Program-made: the position numbers and the translations under genes
In this document: positions 51,992-60,328 of the stretch, in pieces
Position numbering within the stretch: the stretch's first letter is position 1
How the letters are laid out: the number at the start of each line of letters is the position of its first letter
Notes under the pieces: model-generated
Told to the model about the DNA's origin: nothing
The model's database searches: none
The model's input: only the letters and a program-made list of their open reading frames with translations
From: Lachnospiraceae bacterium
Lineage (GTDB): Bacteria; Bacillota; Clostridia; Lachnospirales; Lachnospiraceae
NCBI GenBank assembly: GCA_015057005.1
Contig: SVFF01000005.1
Location: forward strand, 115,355 to 179,354
Length of the DNA stretch: 64,000 nucleotides
Direction: 5' to 3'

Positions 51992-52210
51992 GGAGAAAGG
52001 GACTTTTTACAAATGATTAACGGTATATAGAAAATTTAAAGACGGAAAACCATAACACTATCGCGCAGTATTTGTATTTTTCACGCGATGGGTTCTGATA
52101 TTCATTTTGCCCAAAATAGAGTATAAATAAAGTGTAATACAAGAAATTTTTAATCGGAAGAAATCTTAGAAGTTAAGTCTGAAGGGGTAAGATAAGAAGG
52201 GAGAACAACT
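51992..52210. other. Leader region of the OB-fold gene; nothing recognised
   Basis: AT-rich gap between divergent genes. It holds the hairpin TCGCG ... CGCGA near 52063-52090 and a GGGAG ribosome site before 52211. I see no gene or repeat. Confidence 0.5.
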
Positions 52211-52888
52211 ATGACAGATAAGGTAATTGAAAACAATCAGGTAACAATAATGGGTGAAATTGTAAGTGGATTTTCTTATAGTCACGAAATTTTCGGAGAA
52301 GGGTTTTATATGGTGGATGTCAGATGTCAGCGCTTGAGCGAAAGCTTTGACATCATACCGGTAATGGTCTCGGAGAGACTGTTGGATGTAACACAAAATT
52401 ATGAGGGCGCACTGATCTGCGTAAACGGACAGTTCCGTTCCTATAACAGGCATGAGGAACGCAAGAACAGACTTGTGTTGTCCGTATTTGCCAGAGAAGT
52501 AGAGTTCGTGGAGGAGATGGAAGAGAGCTCCAAGACCAATCAGATCTATCTGGATGGTTATATCTGCAAAGAGCCTATTTACAGGAAAACTCCTCTTGGA
52601 AGAGAAATTGCAGATCTTTTGTTGGCTGTGAATCGTCCTTACGGCAAGTCGGACTACATACCCTGCATCTGTTGGGGGCGCAATGCCAGATATGCCAACA
52701 GTTTTAAAGTGGGTGAGCGCTGTGCTGTCTGGGGAAGGATCCAGAGCCGTGAATATATGAAGAAGATTGATGAAGAAAATATTGAGCGCCGTGTGGCATT
52801 TGAGGTGTCTGTGAGCAAGCTTGAACTCATGGAGAACCAGGCGGAAAACAGTTATGAAGAGATGCAGTATGAGGAAAGCCGCAGTTAA
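52211..52888 (+). CDS. Single-stranded DNA-binding (OB-fold) protein, two OB units
   Basis: 225 aa. Two stretches read as OB folds (about 10-105 and 115-210: VTIMGEIVSGF, then IYLDGYICKEPIYRKTP). The second has NRPYGKSDYIPCICWGRNAR, close to SSB and PriB. The C-terminal tail is Glu-rich (NQAENSYEEMQYEESRS) but lacks the usual acidic DDDIPF tip of SSB, so it is probably a specialised homologue, not the main SSB. GGGAGAAC precedes the ATG. Role unknown. Confidence 0.75.
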   Translation: MTDKVIENNQVTIMGEIVSGFSYSHEIFGEGFYMVDVRCQRLSESFDIIPVMVSERLLDVTQNYEGALICVNGQFRSYNRHEERKNRLVLSVFAREVEFVEEMEESSKTNQIYLDGYICKEPIYRKTPLGREIADLLLAVNRPYGKSDYIPCICWGRNARYANSFKVGERCAVWGRIQSREYMKKIDEENIERRVAFEVSVSKLELMENQAENSYEEMQYEESRS

Positions 52889-53007
52889 ATAAGCGTTCCC
52901 GATGACACTTTGAACGGATAAAGTTGCCAAAATAAATATTTTGTGGTAATATGTATGCGTCCTTAGTGTCATTGGCTGTTTATGACAGACGGAAAGGTAT
53001 GGTTTTC

Positions 53008-53499
53008 ATGGGAACAGGTAAGATTTTAATCTACACAGGAGACGGCCACGGAAAGTCTCCGGCAGCAATAGGCAGGGCAGTGCAGGCTGCTGCGGTGGGT
53101 AAGCGCGTGGTATTGATACAGTTTTTGAAGAGTAAGGGTTTGGGAGAATCTGCTCTGCTTCGAAGGATGGAGCCGGAGATCAAGATTTTCCGTTTTGAAA
53201 AGTCTGATGAGAATTTTGCACAGCTGTCAGATGAAAAGAAGCGGGATGAGATCAGTAATATCAGAAATGGTCTGAATTTTGCAAAGAAGGTGCTGACAAC
53301 CGGCGAGTGTGATCTTTTGATACTGGACGAGGTGCTGGGTCTTGTGGAGAATAGTATTCTCACAGTGGATGAACTGAAGGCGCTTCTGGATTACAGAGAC
53401 GAGACCGATGTCATTATGACGGGAGTTAAACTGCAGGAAGAAGTATGCAGACTGGCAGATGAAGTGTCTAAAATAGAAACACTTAAATGTGAGGTTTGA
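53008..53499 (+). CDS. CobO/BtuR-type ATP:corrinoid adenosyltransferase-like P-loop protein
   Basis: 163 aa from ATG 53008 (GGAAAGG ten bases upstream; ATG 52999 is possible). The P-loop is YTGDGHGKSPAAIGRAVQAA, then VVLIQFLKSK and Walker B DLLILDEVLG. This is the CobO/BtuR family, which makes adenosylcobalamin. No cobalamin genes or riboswitch is near, so the role here may be different or purely salvage. Confidence 0.82.
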   Translation: MGTGKILIYTGDGHGKSPAAIGRAVQAAAVGKRVVLIQFLKSKGLGESALLRRMEPEIKIFRFEKSDENFAQLSDEKKRDEISNIRNGLNFAKKVLTTGECDLLILDEVLGLVENSILTVDELKALLDYRDETDVIMTGVKLQEEVCRLADEVSKIETLKCEV

Positions 53500-53510
53500 C
53501 AATAATTTCG

Positions 53511-53539
53511 TTGACAGAGATGGCCGGGAATGCTATCAT
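53511..53539 (+). promoter_or_regulatory. Promoter of the dapA leader
   Basis: TTGACA and TATCAT with a 17-base spacer; transcription would start just before the lysine riboswitch. Confidence 0.8.
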
Positions 53540-53552
53540 ACATATAAATGAA

Positions 53553-53718
53553 GAGATAGAGGTTGCGTATTCCAATAGTATTTTTTCTGATGCGGCAGGC
53601 GCATGAGAGGGAAAAGGAAAGGGGAAGACGCCGAAAGAGGAGAGGTCCTGTGTATCGAATCTTGGGCATGCGGTTAAAAGCCGTATGACTGTCATCCGAG
53701 AGGATGGTGCGCTATCAT
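53553..53718 (+). ncRNA. Lysine riboswitch (L box)
   Basis: The P1 helix is GATAGAGG...GCG at 53555 pairing with GTGCGCTATC at 53707-53716. Conserved L-box core elements follow in order: AGAGGTTGCG, AGTA, ACGCCGAA, and GGTGCGCTATC at the 3' end. It lies between a promoter and dapA, the first enzyme of lysine synthesis. When lysine binds, the downstream terminator should form and cut off dapA. Motif positions are by eye; a covariance search would confirm. Confidence 0.85.
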
Positions 53719-53738
53719 AAAAATTACTTTGGTAATTT

Positions 53739-53769
53739 AAGTCGGCGCATAGGTTGTGTCGACTTTTTT
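53739..53769 (+). terminator. Expression-platform terminator of the lysine riboswitch
   Basis: AAGTCGGCGCA pairs with TGTGTCGACTT, followed by a T run. Just upstream AAATTAC/GTAATTT may form part of the switching structure. Confidence 0.75.
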
Positions 53770-53829
53770 AGGTTTGCAGGGAAGAACTTGCTGTAACATA
53801 TTTAAAGTGTTTTAATGGAGGAAAAAAGC

Positions 53830-54714
53830 ATGGCAATTTTTAAAGGAGCGGGTGTAGCTATCGTAACACCCATGAAGGCAAACGGTGATGTGAACTTTGA
53901 AAAGTTTCAGGAACTGATCGAGTTTCAGATAAAGGAAGGAGTAGACTGCATCGTAGTGTGCGGTACTACAGGTGAAGCTTCCACACTTACTCACGAGGAA
54001 CATCTGGAAACCATCAAATTCTGTGTGGATGTAGTTGCCGGCAGAGTGCCCGTAATCGCTGGCAGCGGTTCCAACTGCACAGAGACTGCGATCTATCTGT
54101 CCACCGAGGCTGAGAAGTACGGTGTAGATGGTCTGCTTTTGGTAACTCCTTACTATAACAAAGCTACCCAGAATGGTCTGTATAAGCATTTCAAGGCCAT
54201 TGCGGACAGTGTAAAAGTGCCCATCCTTCTGTACAATGTACCCGGACGTACCGGCTGCAATCTGGCACCCGAGACCATCGTTAAGCTGTGTACCGAGGTA
54301 GACAACATCGTAGGTATCAAGGAAGCAAGCGGCAATATCGCCCAGATTGCCAAGATGATGGCACTGGCAAACGGCAAAGTAGACCTTTACTCCGGCAATG
54401 ACGATCAGATCATTCCTCTGATGTCTCTGGGCGGACTTGGTGTTATCTCCGTTCTGGCTAACGTGGCTCCCAAGCAGACTCACGATATCTGCCAGGCATT
54501 CCTGGATGGTGATGCAATGGGCGCCTGCAAGCTGCAGCTGGAGGCTATGGAACTGTGTAACGCACTGTTCTGTGAAGTAAATCCCATCCCTGTAAAGATG
54601 GCGCTGAATTTAATGGGCATGGAGGCAGGAACCCTGCGTATGCCTCTGACTGATATGGAAGAGACAAATATTCCCAAGCTTGAAAAGGCTATGAAGAATT
54701 ACGGTCTTATTTAA
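53830..54714 (+). CDS. dapA: 4-hydroxy-tetrahydrodipicolinate synthase
   Basis: 294 aa from ATG 53830 (GGAGG upstream at 53817). Condenses pyruvate and aspartate semialdehyde, the first step of lysine and diaminopimelate synthesis. CGTTGEASTLTHEEH has the Thr pair, VTPYYNKATQNG the Tyr, LYNVPGRTGCN the proton relay, and GIKEASGN the Schiff-base Lys near 161. Regulated by the upstream lysine riboswitch. It is followed by dapB. Confidence 0.97.
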   Translation: MAIFKGAGVAIVTPMKANGDVNFEKFQELIEFQIKEGVDCIVVCGTTGEASTLTHEEHLETIKFCVDVVAGRVPVIAGSGSNCTETAIYLSTEAEKYGVDGLLLVTPYYNKATQNGLYKHFKAIADSVKVPILLYNVPGRTGCNLAPETIVKLCTEVDNIVGIKEASGNIAQIAKMMALANGKVDLYSGNDDQIIPLMSLGGLGVISVLANVAPKQTHDICQAFLDGDAMGACKLQLEAMELCNALFCEVNPIPVKMALNLMGMEAGTLRMPLTDMEETNIPKLEKAMKNYGLI

Positions 54715-54731
54715 TGCTGAAAAGCCAAATG

Positions 54732-54764
54732 ACTCCCGCTTGTGAAAATTTCATAAGCGGGAGT
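54732..54764 (+). terminator. Hairpin between dapA and dapB
   Basis: Perfect 10-bp stem ACTCCCGCTT / AAGCGGGAGT over 13 bases. Only a short T run follows, so partial termination or mRNA protection is likely rather than full stop. Confidence 0.6.
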
Positions 54765-54818
54765 TTGCAAGTTGAGAAAAAAATGGTAAAATAACGCTAA
54801 GAAAGGTTGTGATTTGAT

Positions 54819-55583
54819 ATGATTAGAGTAATTATGCACGGATGCAACGGCAAAATGGGACAGGTGATCAGCGGACTGATCGCAGCAGATCCTCAGGTGG
54901 AAATGGTGGCAGGTATTGATGTTTGGGATGACGGCCACAATACGTATCCTGTGTTTGCCGATATTAACGACTGTGATGTGGAGGCAGACTGCCTCATTGA
55001 TTTCTCCACGGCAGGTGCGGTGGAAAAGATGCTGGATTATTGTGTGGCAAAAAAGCTTCCCTGTGTGCTGTGTACCACAGGCTTAAGTGAGGAACTTCTG
55101 CAGAAGATGAGAGAGGCTTCCGAGACCACTGCAATCTTGAAATCAGCCAATATGTCCCTGGGCATTAATCTGCTGTTAAAGATGCTGAAGGAGGCTGCCG
55201 GAGTGCTTGCTCCTGCGGGCTTTGATATGGAAATCGTGGAAAAACATCATAATCTGAAGGTGGATGCTCCCAGCGGTACTGCTTTGGCCCTGGCTGATTC
55301 CATCAACGAAGAATTTAACAACGAATATGAATATGTTTATGACAGAAGCAGCAGAAGAGAGAAAAGACCCGCAAAAGAAATCGGTATCAGTGCTGTCCGC
55401 GGCGGTACTATTGTAGGTGACCATGATGTGATCTTTGCGGGAGCGGATGAAGTGATTACTTTTTCCCACACAGCATATTCCAAGGCCGTGTTCGGAAAAG
55501 GTGCGGTACAGGCTGCCAAATTCCTGGCAGGAAAAGGGGCAGGCATGTACAATATGGGAGATGTAATCGACGCAAGTATGTAA
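54819..55583 (+). CDS. dapB: 4-hydroxy-tetrahydrodipicolinate reductase
   Basis: 254 aa. Second step of the DAP pathway after DapA. N-terminal MIRVIMHGCNGKMGQVI (Rossmann), FSTAGAVEKML, and the substrate motif EKHHNLKVDAPSGTAL with the catalytic His pair and Lys. A GAAAGG ribosome site precedes the ATG. It lies 104 bp after dapA. Confidence 0.96.
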   Translation: MIRVIMHGCNGKMGQVISGLIAADPQVEMVAGIDVWDDGHNTYPVFADINDCDVEADCLIDFSTAGAVEKMLDYCVAKKLPCVLCTTGLSEELLQKMREASETTAILKSANMSLGINLLLKMLKEAAGVLAPAGFDMEIVEKHHNLKVDAPSGTALALADSINEEFNNEYEYVYDRSSRREKRPAKEIGISAVRGGTIVGDHDVIFAGADEVITFSHTAYSKAVFGKGAVQAAKFLAGKGAGMYNMGDVIDASM

Positions 55584-55676
55584 TGAAATACGTACGCAGA
55601 AAATGTCCCGAGGGGGCGGTTCGTAATTGTGAGCAGAAAACGATATTATAGGTAGAGTGCGAGGGAGAGGATTCAT

Positions 55677-57629
55677 ATGGACGACAAGGAACGGAAAATC
55701 ATAAAAACTTTATCACGTCAGTACAGAAATATTGCTGCCGCCTCTACGGAGATCATCAATCTGCAGTCTATTTTGAACCTGCCCAAGGGAACGGAACATT
55801 TCCTGACCGATATTCATGGAGAATATGAGCAGTTTCATCATGTGCTGAAGAATGGTTCCGGTTCCGTGCGCCGCAAGATCGACGAGGAATTCGGCAATAC
55901 CATCAGCAATAAGGACAAGAAAAGTCTGGCTACGCTGATCTATTATCCGGAGAGCAAACTGCGTATCGTGGAGCAGGAGGAAGACAATCTGGAAGATTGG
56001 TATACCATTGCCCTTCATCGTCTGGTGCAGATCAGTAAGCGTGTTTCCTCTAAGTATACCCGTTCCAAAGTGCGTAAAGCTTTGCCCAAGGACTTTGCTT
56101 ATGTGATTGAGGAGTTGATCACAGAGAAAGCGGAGATCCACGACAAGGAAGCTTATTATAATGAGATCATCCACACCATCATCAGGATCGGACGTGCTCC
56201 CCAGCTGATTATTGCCCTGAGTTACCTGATCCAGAGACTGGTTATCGATCATCTGCATATTGTTGGCGATATTTACGACAGAGGTCCCGGTCCTCATATT
56301 ATCATGGATACCCTCTGCAATTATCATTCCGTGGATGTACAGTGGGGCAATCATGACATCCTGTGGATGGGTGCGGCCAGCGGAAGTCTGGCCTGCATTG
56401 CCAACGTGATCCGTATGTCAGCAAGCTACGGTAATCTGTCCATTCTGGAGGATGGTTACGGCATCAACTTGCTGCCGCTGGCAACTTTTGCATTGGAGAC
56501 CTATGCGGACACTGACTGCAGTGCTTTCAGGATCAAATATAATACAGATTATAATACAAAAGATTTGAGTCTTGATATTAAGATGCACAAGGCAATGGCC
56601 ATCATTCAGTTCAAACTGGAAGGGCAGATCATTGCCCGTCATCCTGAGTTTGGAATGGAGAACAGACGGTTACTTCATACAGTGGATTATGGGAAAAAGA
56701 CTGTCATGGTGGAAGGCAGGGAATATCCTATGCTGGATGTGGACTTCCCCACAGTTGATCCTGCAGACCCGTACAATCTGACCGATGAAGAGCTTGATAT
56801 GATGCTTCGTCTCCAGCATGCGTTTATGAAGTGCGAGAAGCTGCAAAAGCATGTGAAATTCCTGTTTGCCAAGGGCGGCCTTTACAAGATTTACAACGGC
56901 AATCTGCTTTATCATGGCTGTGTACCGTTAAATGAGGACGGAAGCTTTGCAAAGGTGGATGTCTGCGGAAAGAAGTACAGTGGCAAGGCCTTGTACGATG
57001 TATTGGAATATCATGCCAAGAGAGCATATTTTGCCAAGGATGTAAATGAACGGTCCACAGGGCAGGATATGATATGGTATATCTGGTGCGGTCCCGGCTC
57101 TCCGGTGTTCGGTAAGTCAAAAATGACCACTTTTGAGCGGTACTTTATTGAGGATAAGGAGACCCACAAGGAAACTAAGAACTGTTATTACCGCCTGCTG
57201 GAGCAGGAGACTACAGTGGATCAGATCCTGACAGAATTCGGTCTTGATACCAAGGGAGCTCATATAGTAAACGGCCATGTGCCGGTGGAACAGATTCACG
57301 GAGAATCTCCGGTTAAATGCGGAGGCAAGCTTTTGATCATCGACGGCGGCTTCTCTAAGGCATATCAGAAGAAGACTGGAATCGCAGGTTATACACTGGT
57401 TTGTAATTCCAGGGGATTGCATCTGGTTGCCCACGAACCTTTTGAGTCCAAAGAGACTGCCATTATCAATGAATCTGATATTTTCTCGGATTTCATTATT
57501 GTAGAAACTTTCCCTATCCGCAAGAGAGTGGCGGATACGGATATCGGTCGGGACTTAAAAGAGACGATTGTATTCCTGGAAGAATTGTTGGAGGAGTATC
57601 GTGAAGGTACCATCATGGAAGAATACTGA
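55677..57629 (+). CDS. fbp: Class III fructose-1,6-bisphosphatase
   Basis: 650 aa, the typical length of the Firmicute class III enzyme, unrelated to class I and II. A calcineurin-like metallophosphatase fold: FLTDIHGEYEQF, GDIYDRGPGPHIIMD, VQWGNHDILWMGA and VNGHVPVEQIHGESP. It supplies fructose 6-phosphate in gluconeogenesis. Its last bases overlap the start of the broken dipeptidase gene. Confidence 0.96.
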   Translation: MDDKERKIIKTLSRQYRNIAAASTEIINLQSILNLPKGTEHFLTDIHGEYEQFHHVLKNGSGSVRRKIDEEFGNTISNKDKKSLATLIYYPESKLRIVEQEEDNLEDWYTIALHRLVQISKRVSSKYTRSKVRKALPKDFAYVIEELITEKAEIHDKEAYYNEIIHTIIRIGRAPQLIIALSYLIQRLVIDHLHIVGDIYDRGPGPHIIMDTLCNYHSVDVQWGNHDILWMGAASGSLACIANVIRMSASYGNLSILEDGYGINLLPLATFALETYADTDCSAFRIKYNTDYNTKDLSLDIKMHKAMAIIQFKLEGQIIARHPEFGMENRRLLHTVDYGKKTVMVEGREYPMLDVDFPTVDPADPYNLTDEELDMMLRLQHAFMKCEKLQKHVKFLFAKGGLYKIYNGNLLYHGCVPLNEDGSFAKVDVCGKKYSGKALYDVLEYHAKRAYFAKDVNERSTGQDMIWYIWCGPGSPVFGKSKMTTFERYFIEDKETHKETKNCYYRLLEQETTVDQILTEFGLDTKGAHIVNGHVPVEQIHGESPVKCGGKLLIIDGGFSKAYQKKTGIAGYTLVCNSRGLHLVAHEPFESKETAIINESDIFSDFIIVETFPIRKRVADTDIGRDLKETIVFLEELLEEYREGTIMEEY

Positions 57630-58272
57630 TTTTATAGAGAGCCCGTTCGTGGAGATCACTTCCGGAAGCGGCATTGATGTGGCAATGCAGTATCCTCTGT
57701 TGGGGATGCGCCATGGGGAGAACAGATGCTTTGTACGCTGGGAGGTGTATGAGAAGCTTTTGGAGGCCTAGTGTATGCTGCCGGAGGGGCTTTTTCTCAG
57801 AGTGTGGGACGCCTGGAGGCCCTTTGCACTGCAGGAAGAGCTTTATCACGTATACGGAGCACAGATTCTGGAGAGTCAAGGTCTTACAAATGCCTCCTTT
57901 GAGGAAAAACAGCAGGCAATATCACAGTTTGTATCGCTGCCCCGGCCGGAACGTGACTGCCCGCCCCTTCATACTACGGGGGGAGCAGTGGATGTGACGC
58001 TGATCGATGCTTTGGGAAATGAACTGGATATGGGAACAGCCTTTGATTCCTTTTCGGAAAAGTCTGCATCGTATTTTTATGAGCATGAACAGACCGGGGA
58101 GGAAGAAATTCGCAACAGGCGTCGTATTTTGCGGAATGTCATGTGCAGTGTAGGATTTACCTGTCTGGATTCGGAGTGGTGGCATTATGACTACGGCAAC
58201 AGAGAATGGGCCCGCCAGAGGAAAGTTCCGGCGATTTATAGGGGAGCTTTCACTGTAGAAGAATTGCAATAG
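57601..58272 (+). pseudogene. VanX/DdpX-type D-Ala-D-Ala dipeptidase interrupted by an in-frame TAG
   Basis: The frame from GTG 57601 (TTGGAGG upstream) gives the N-terminal part, then TAG at 57769-57771, then resumes in the same frame with MLPEGLFLRVWDAWRP. The catalytic side is intact: the HxxxxxD Zn site HTTGGAVDVT, then EWWHYDYG. Gln (CAG) to TAG fits, since VYEKLLEA-x-x-MLPEGL matches the family without indels. Either a nonsense mutation, an assembly error, or readthrough. Without the N-terminal part activity would be doubtful. Confidence 0.8.
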
Positions 58273-58298
58273 AAATGGAAATAGAACAAGCAAAATAA

Positions 58299-58337
58299 AA
58301 AATCGGCTTTCGGTAATGCTACCGGCAGCCGATTTTG
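58299..58337. terminator. Bidirectional terminator after the dipeptidase remnant
   Basis: AAAATCGGCT / AGCCGATTTT outer and CGGTA / TACCG inner stem; convergent genes on both sides. Confidence 0.85.
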
Positions 58338-58343
58338 TGGTAT

Positions 58344-58811
58344 TTAGGGAGTAGCAGTAGAACTTGCTGAAGGAGATGGGCTTGGAGAAGCGGTAGCATC
58401 GGTTGTTTCAGTTGTGGCATTATCTATGACATTATCAATAGCGTTGCCTGCGTTATCCAGAATAGAACCGTCTGTACCGGTGGTGGCATCAGTGGTTCCT
58501 GCCGTGTCGGTAGTGTTGGTGGTATTGCCGCTGTCCATTGTACCGCCCACGACACCACCGTTTGTGCCGGTGCCTGTACTGCCGGTACCTGTTCCGCTTG
58601 AGCCTGCACCGCCTCCGGTTGTGCCAGTGCCGGTACCTCCGCCTCCTGTACCACCTGTATCGTTGCCATTATCATCGGCAGTACCTCCGGCCATATCGCC
58701 GGAAGTGTTGTTGTCATCATTACTGGTACAAGCCGCAGCTGTACACATGTAAGCGACCACAAGGCCTAACACCAGGAGCTTTTTTGCACCTCTTAAAGTT
58801 CTTTTTTTCAT
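58344..58811 (-). CDS. Gly/Thr-rich putative lipoprotein, unknown function
   Basis: 155 aa from ATG 58811 (GGAGGA upstream; a longer reading starts four codons earlier). N-terminal signal with lipobox TAAAC at about 26-30. The body is low complexity: runs of Gly and Thr (about 45-95), then Thr/Asp/Asn, with a Ser-Pro repeat (SPSPSPS) near the C terminus. It looks like a flexible wall-spanning spacer without an enzyme domain. I recognise no family. Confidence 0.65.
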   Translation of the reverse strand: MKKRTLRGAKKLLVLGLVVAYMCTAAACTSNDDNNTSGDMAGGTADDNGNDTGGTGGGGTGTGTTGGGAGSSGTGTGSTGTGTNGGVVGGTMDSGNTTNTTDTAGTTDATTGTDGSILDNAGNAIDNVIDNATTETTDATASPSPSPSASSTATP

Positions 58812-59017
58812 AATTTCCTCCATTCCTGTTGCTTCTTATTTTTGCAGCCTGCAATTTTTTTGTGGCTTGCAATTAGTATTGACGGAATGAAAGTGATTAT
58901 ACTTTTTTTAAAAATTTTATAAAAGCATGGTCAGATTTTTGAAAATATAGTATGATAACCCTAGATTTACGGACCCTTCTGCGGGGGAAAGCAAAAAAAC
59001 GATTACAGAGGTGTCAA

Positions 59018-59791
59018 ATGGAATTCAGACCATGTATTGATATACATAACGGAAAAGTAAAACAGATAGTAGGCGGAAGTCTGAAAGATACGGGAAATCA
59101 GGCAGTGGACAATTTTGTGTCCCGGTGGGATGCTGATTACTATGCGGCGCTGTATCGTGATGCAGGGATCTGTGGTGGACATATTATTCTGCTGAATCCG
59201 GTGGGAAGTGAATATTATGAAGGCACAAAGCGCCAGGCGCTTCTTGCATTAGGTGCCTATCCGGGCGGCATGCAGGTAGGCGGCGGGATCACACCGGAGA
59301 ATGCGGCGGAGTTTTTGGATGCAGGGGCATCCCATGTAATAGTAACCTCCTATGTTTTTAAGGACGGCCGGATTCATTTTGAGAGACTTAAGAGGCTGGC
59401 AGAGACTGTCGGTCGGGAGCATTTGGTGCTGGATGTAAGCTGCAGACGCCGGGGAGATGATTATATTGTGGTGACCGACCGTTGGCAGAAGGAGACGGAG
59501 CAGAAGCTGGATGAAGATCTGCTTGAACTGTTGTCCGGGTACTGTGATGAGTTTCTGATCCACGCGGTGGATGTGGAGGGCAAGGCGAACGGTATTGAGA
59601 GGAACCTGGTGTCATCTCTGGGCAGCTGGCAGGGTATTCCCATCACTTACGCGGGAGGCGTGCACAGCTACGAGGATATCAGTCTCTTAAAGGATTTGGG
59701 CAAGGGACGCATGAATGTGACCGTGGGAAGCGCATTGGATCTGTTCGGCGGGAAACTTTCCTGGCGTAAAATTCAGGAAATGTGTAAATGA
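59018..59791 (+). CDS. hisA: HisA-like phosphoribosyl isomerase, eukaryote-type
   Basis: 257 aa from ATG 59018 (AGAGGTG upstream; a longer reading from 58952 lacks a ribosome site). The sequence FRPCIDIHNGKVKQIVGGSL near the N terminus resembles yeast His6 and plant HisA-type proteins more than bacterial HisA. Catalytic Asp is in CIDIHNG, and the C-terminal Asp may be in IHAVDVEGK. It would isomerise ProFAR to PRFAR in histidine synthesis. No other his gene is near. Confidence 0.85.
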   Translation: MEFRPCIDIHNGKVKQIVGGSLKDTGNQAVDNFVSRWDADYYAALYRDAGICGGHIILLNPVGSEYYEGTKRQALLALGAYPGGMQVGGGITPENAAEFLDAGASHVIVTSYVFKDGRIHFERLKRLAETVGREHLVLDVSCRRRGDDYIVVTDRWQKETEQKLDEDLLELLSGYCDEFLIHAVDVEGKANGIERNLVSSLGSWQGIPITYAGGVHSYEDISLLKDLGKGRMNVTVGSALDLFGGKLSWRKIQEMCK

Positions 59792-59833
59792 TCAGCTTTC
59801 ACATGTTAATGTGACAAGGTCTTTCCTGCAAAG
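59774..59833. repeat. Small palindromic repeat, copy B
   Basis: CAGGAAA ... CTTTCCTG and TCACAT / ATGTGA arms. The core resembles the reverse complement of 31356-31406. Its left arm lies inside the 3' end of hisA. Confidence 0.6.
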
Positions 59834-59868
59834 TAAAAAAGCTGTCGTATGATACGGCAGCTTTTTAA
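59834..59868 (+). terminator. Terminator after hisA
   Basis: AAAAGCTGTCGTAT / ATACGGCAGCTTTT stem with a one-base loop, G-T pair included, followed by T. Confidence 0.85.
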
Positions 59869-59915
59869 ATCGCTTGAGCATTTTGTCTGATAAGAAAGTG
59901 TAATTTAGTAATCTA

Positions 59916-60116
59916 TTATAACTTGGTTACGTTAACAGCCTGAGGGCCCTTTTCTCCGGTCACTACTTCGTATTCAACAGCAGCGCCTTCTTCCAGAGTC
60001 TTGAAGCCTTCCATGTTCAGTCCACTGTAGTGAACGAAAACATCTTTGCCGGACTCATCAGAGATGAAGCCATAACCCTTCTGATTGTTAAACCACTTTA
60101 CTGTACCTTTGTTCAT
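59916..60116 (-). CDS. Cold shock protein (CspA family)
   Basis: 66 aa single cold-shock OB domain that binds RNA and single-stranded DNA. RNP1 is [12 protein letters not shown]2 is [15 protein letters not shown] precedes the ATG, and the 5' leader is about 55 bases. Whether it is cold-induced cannot be judged here. Confidence 0.95.
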   Translation of the reverse strand: MNKGTVKWFNNQKGYGFISDESGKDVFVHYSGLNMEGFKTLEEGAAVEYEVVTGEKGPQAVNVTKL

Positions 60117-60175
60117 TTTGTGATTCCTCCCGTAAAAATCAAATGCAATGTGTGTTGTTTACTCACAACGTATTT

Positions 60176-60204
60176 AGAATAACACAATGCTTTAAAAAAG
60201 TAAA
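60176..60204 (-). promoter_or_regulatory. Promoter of the cold shock gene
   Basis: On the minus strand TTTACT (60199-60204), 17 bases, TATTCT (60176-60181). Confidence 0.6.
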
Positions 60205-60328
60205 GTGCTAAAATGAAAAGGATGCTTGAATTTTTAAGAGTGGTATGCTAGGGTAAGATTTAGAAGACATATTTTGCATGAAATATATGGTTGTATGGAA
60301 CTTGTGAATAGAAAGGCGGAAGATACAT

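Noticed and set aside
52889..53007. Cobalamin riboswitch before the CobO-like gene
   Set aside because: The gap is short and has no B12-box sequence (GCCACTG) or aptamer core.
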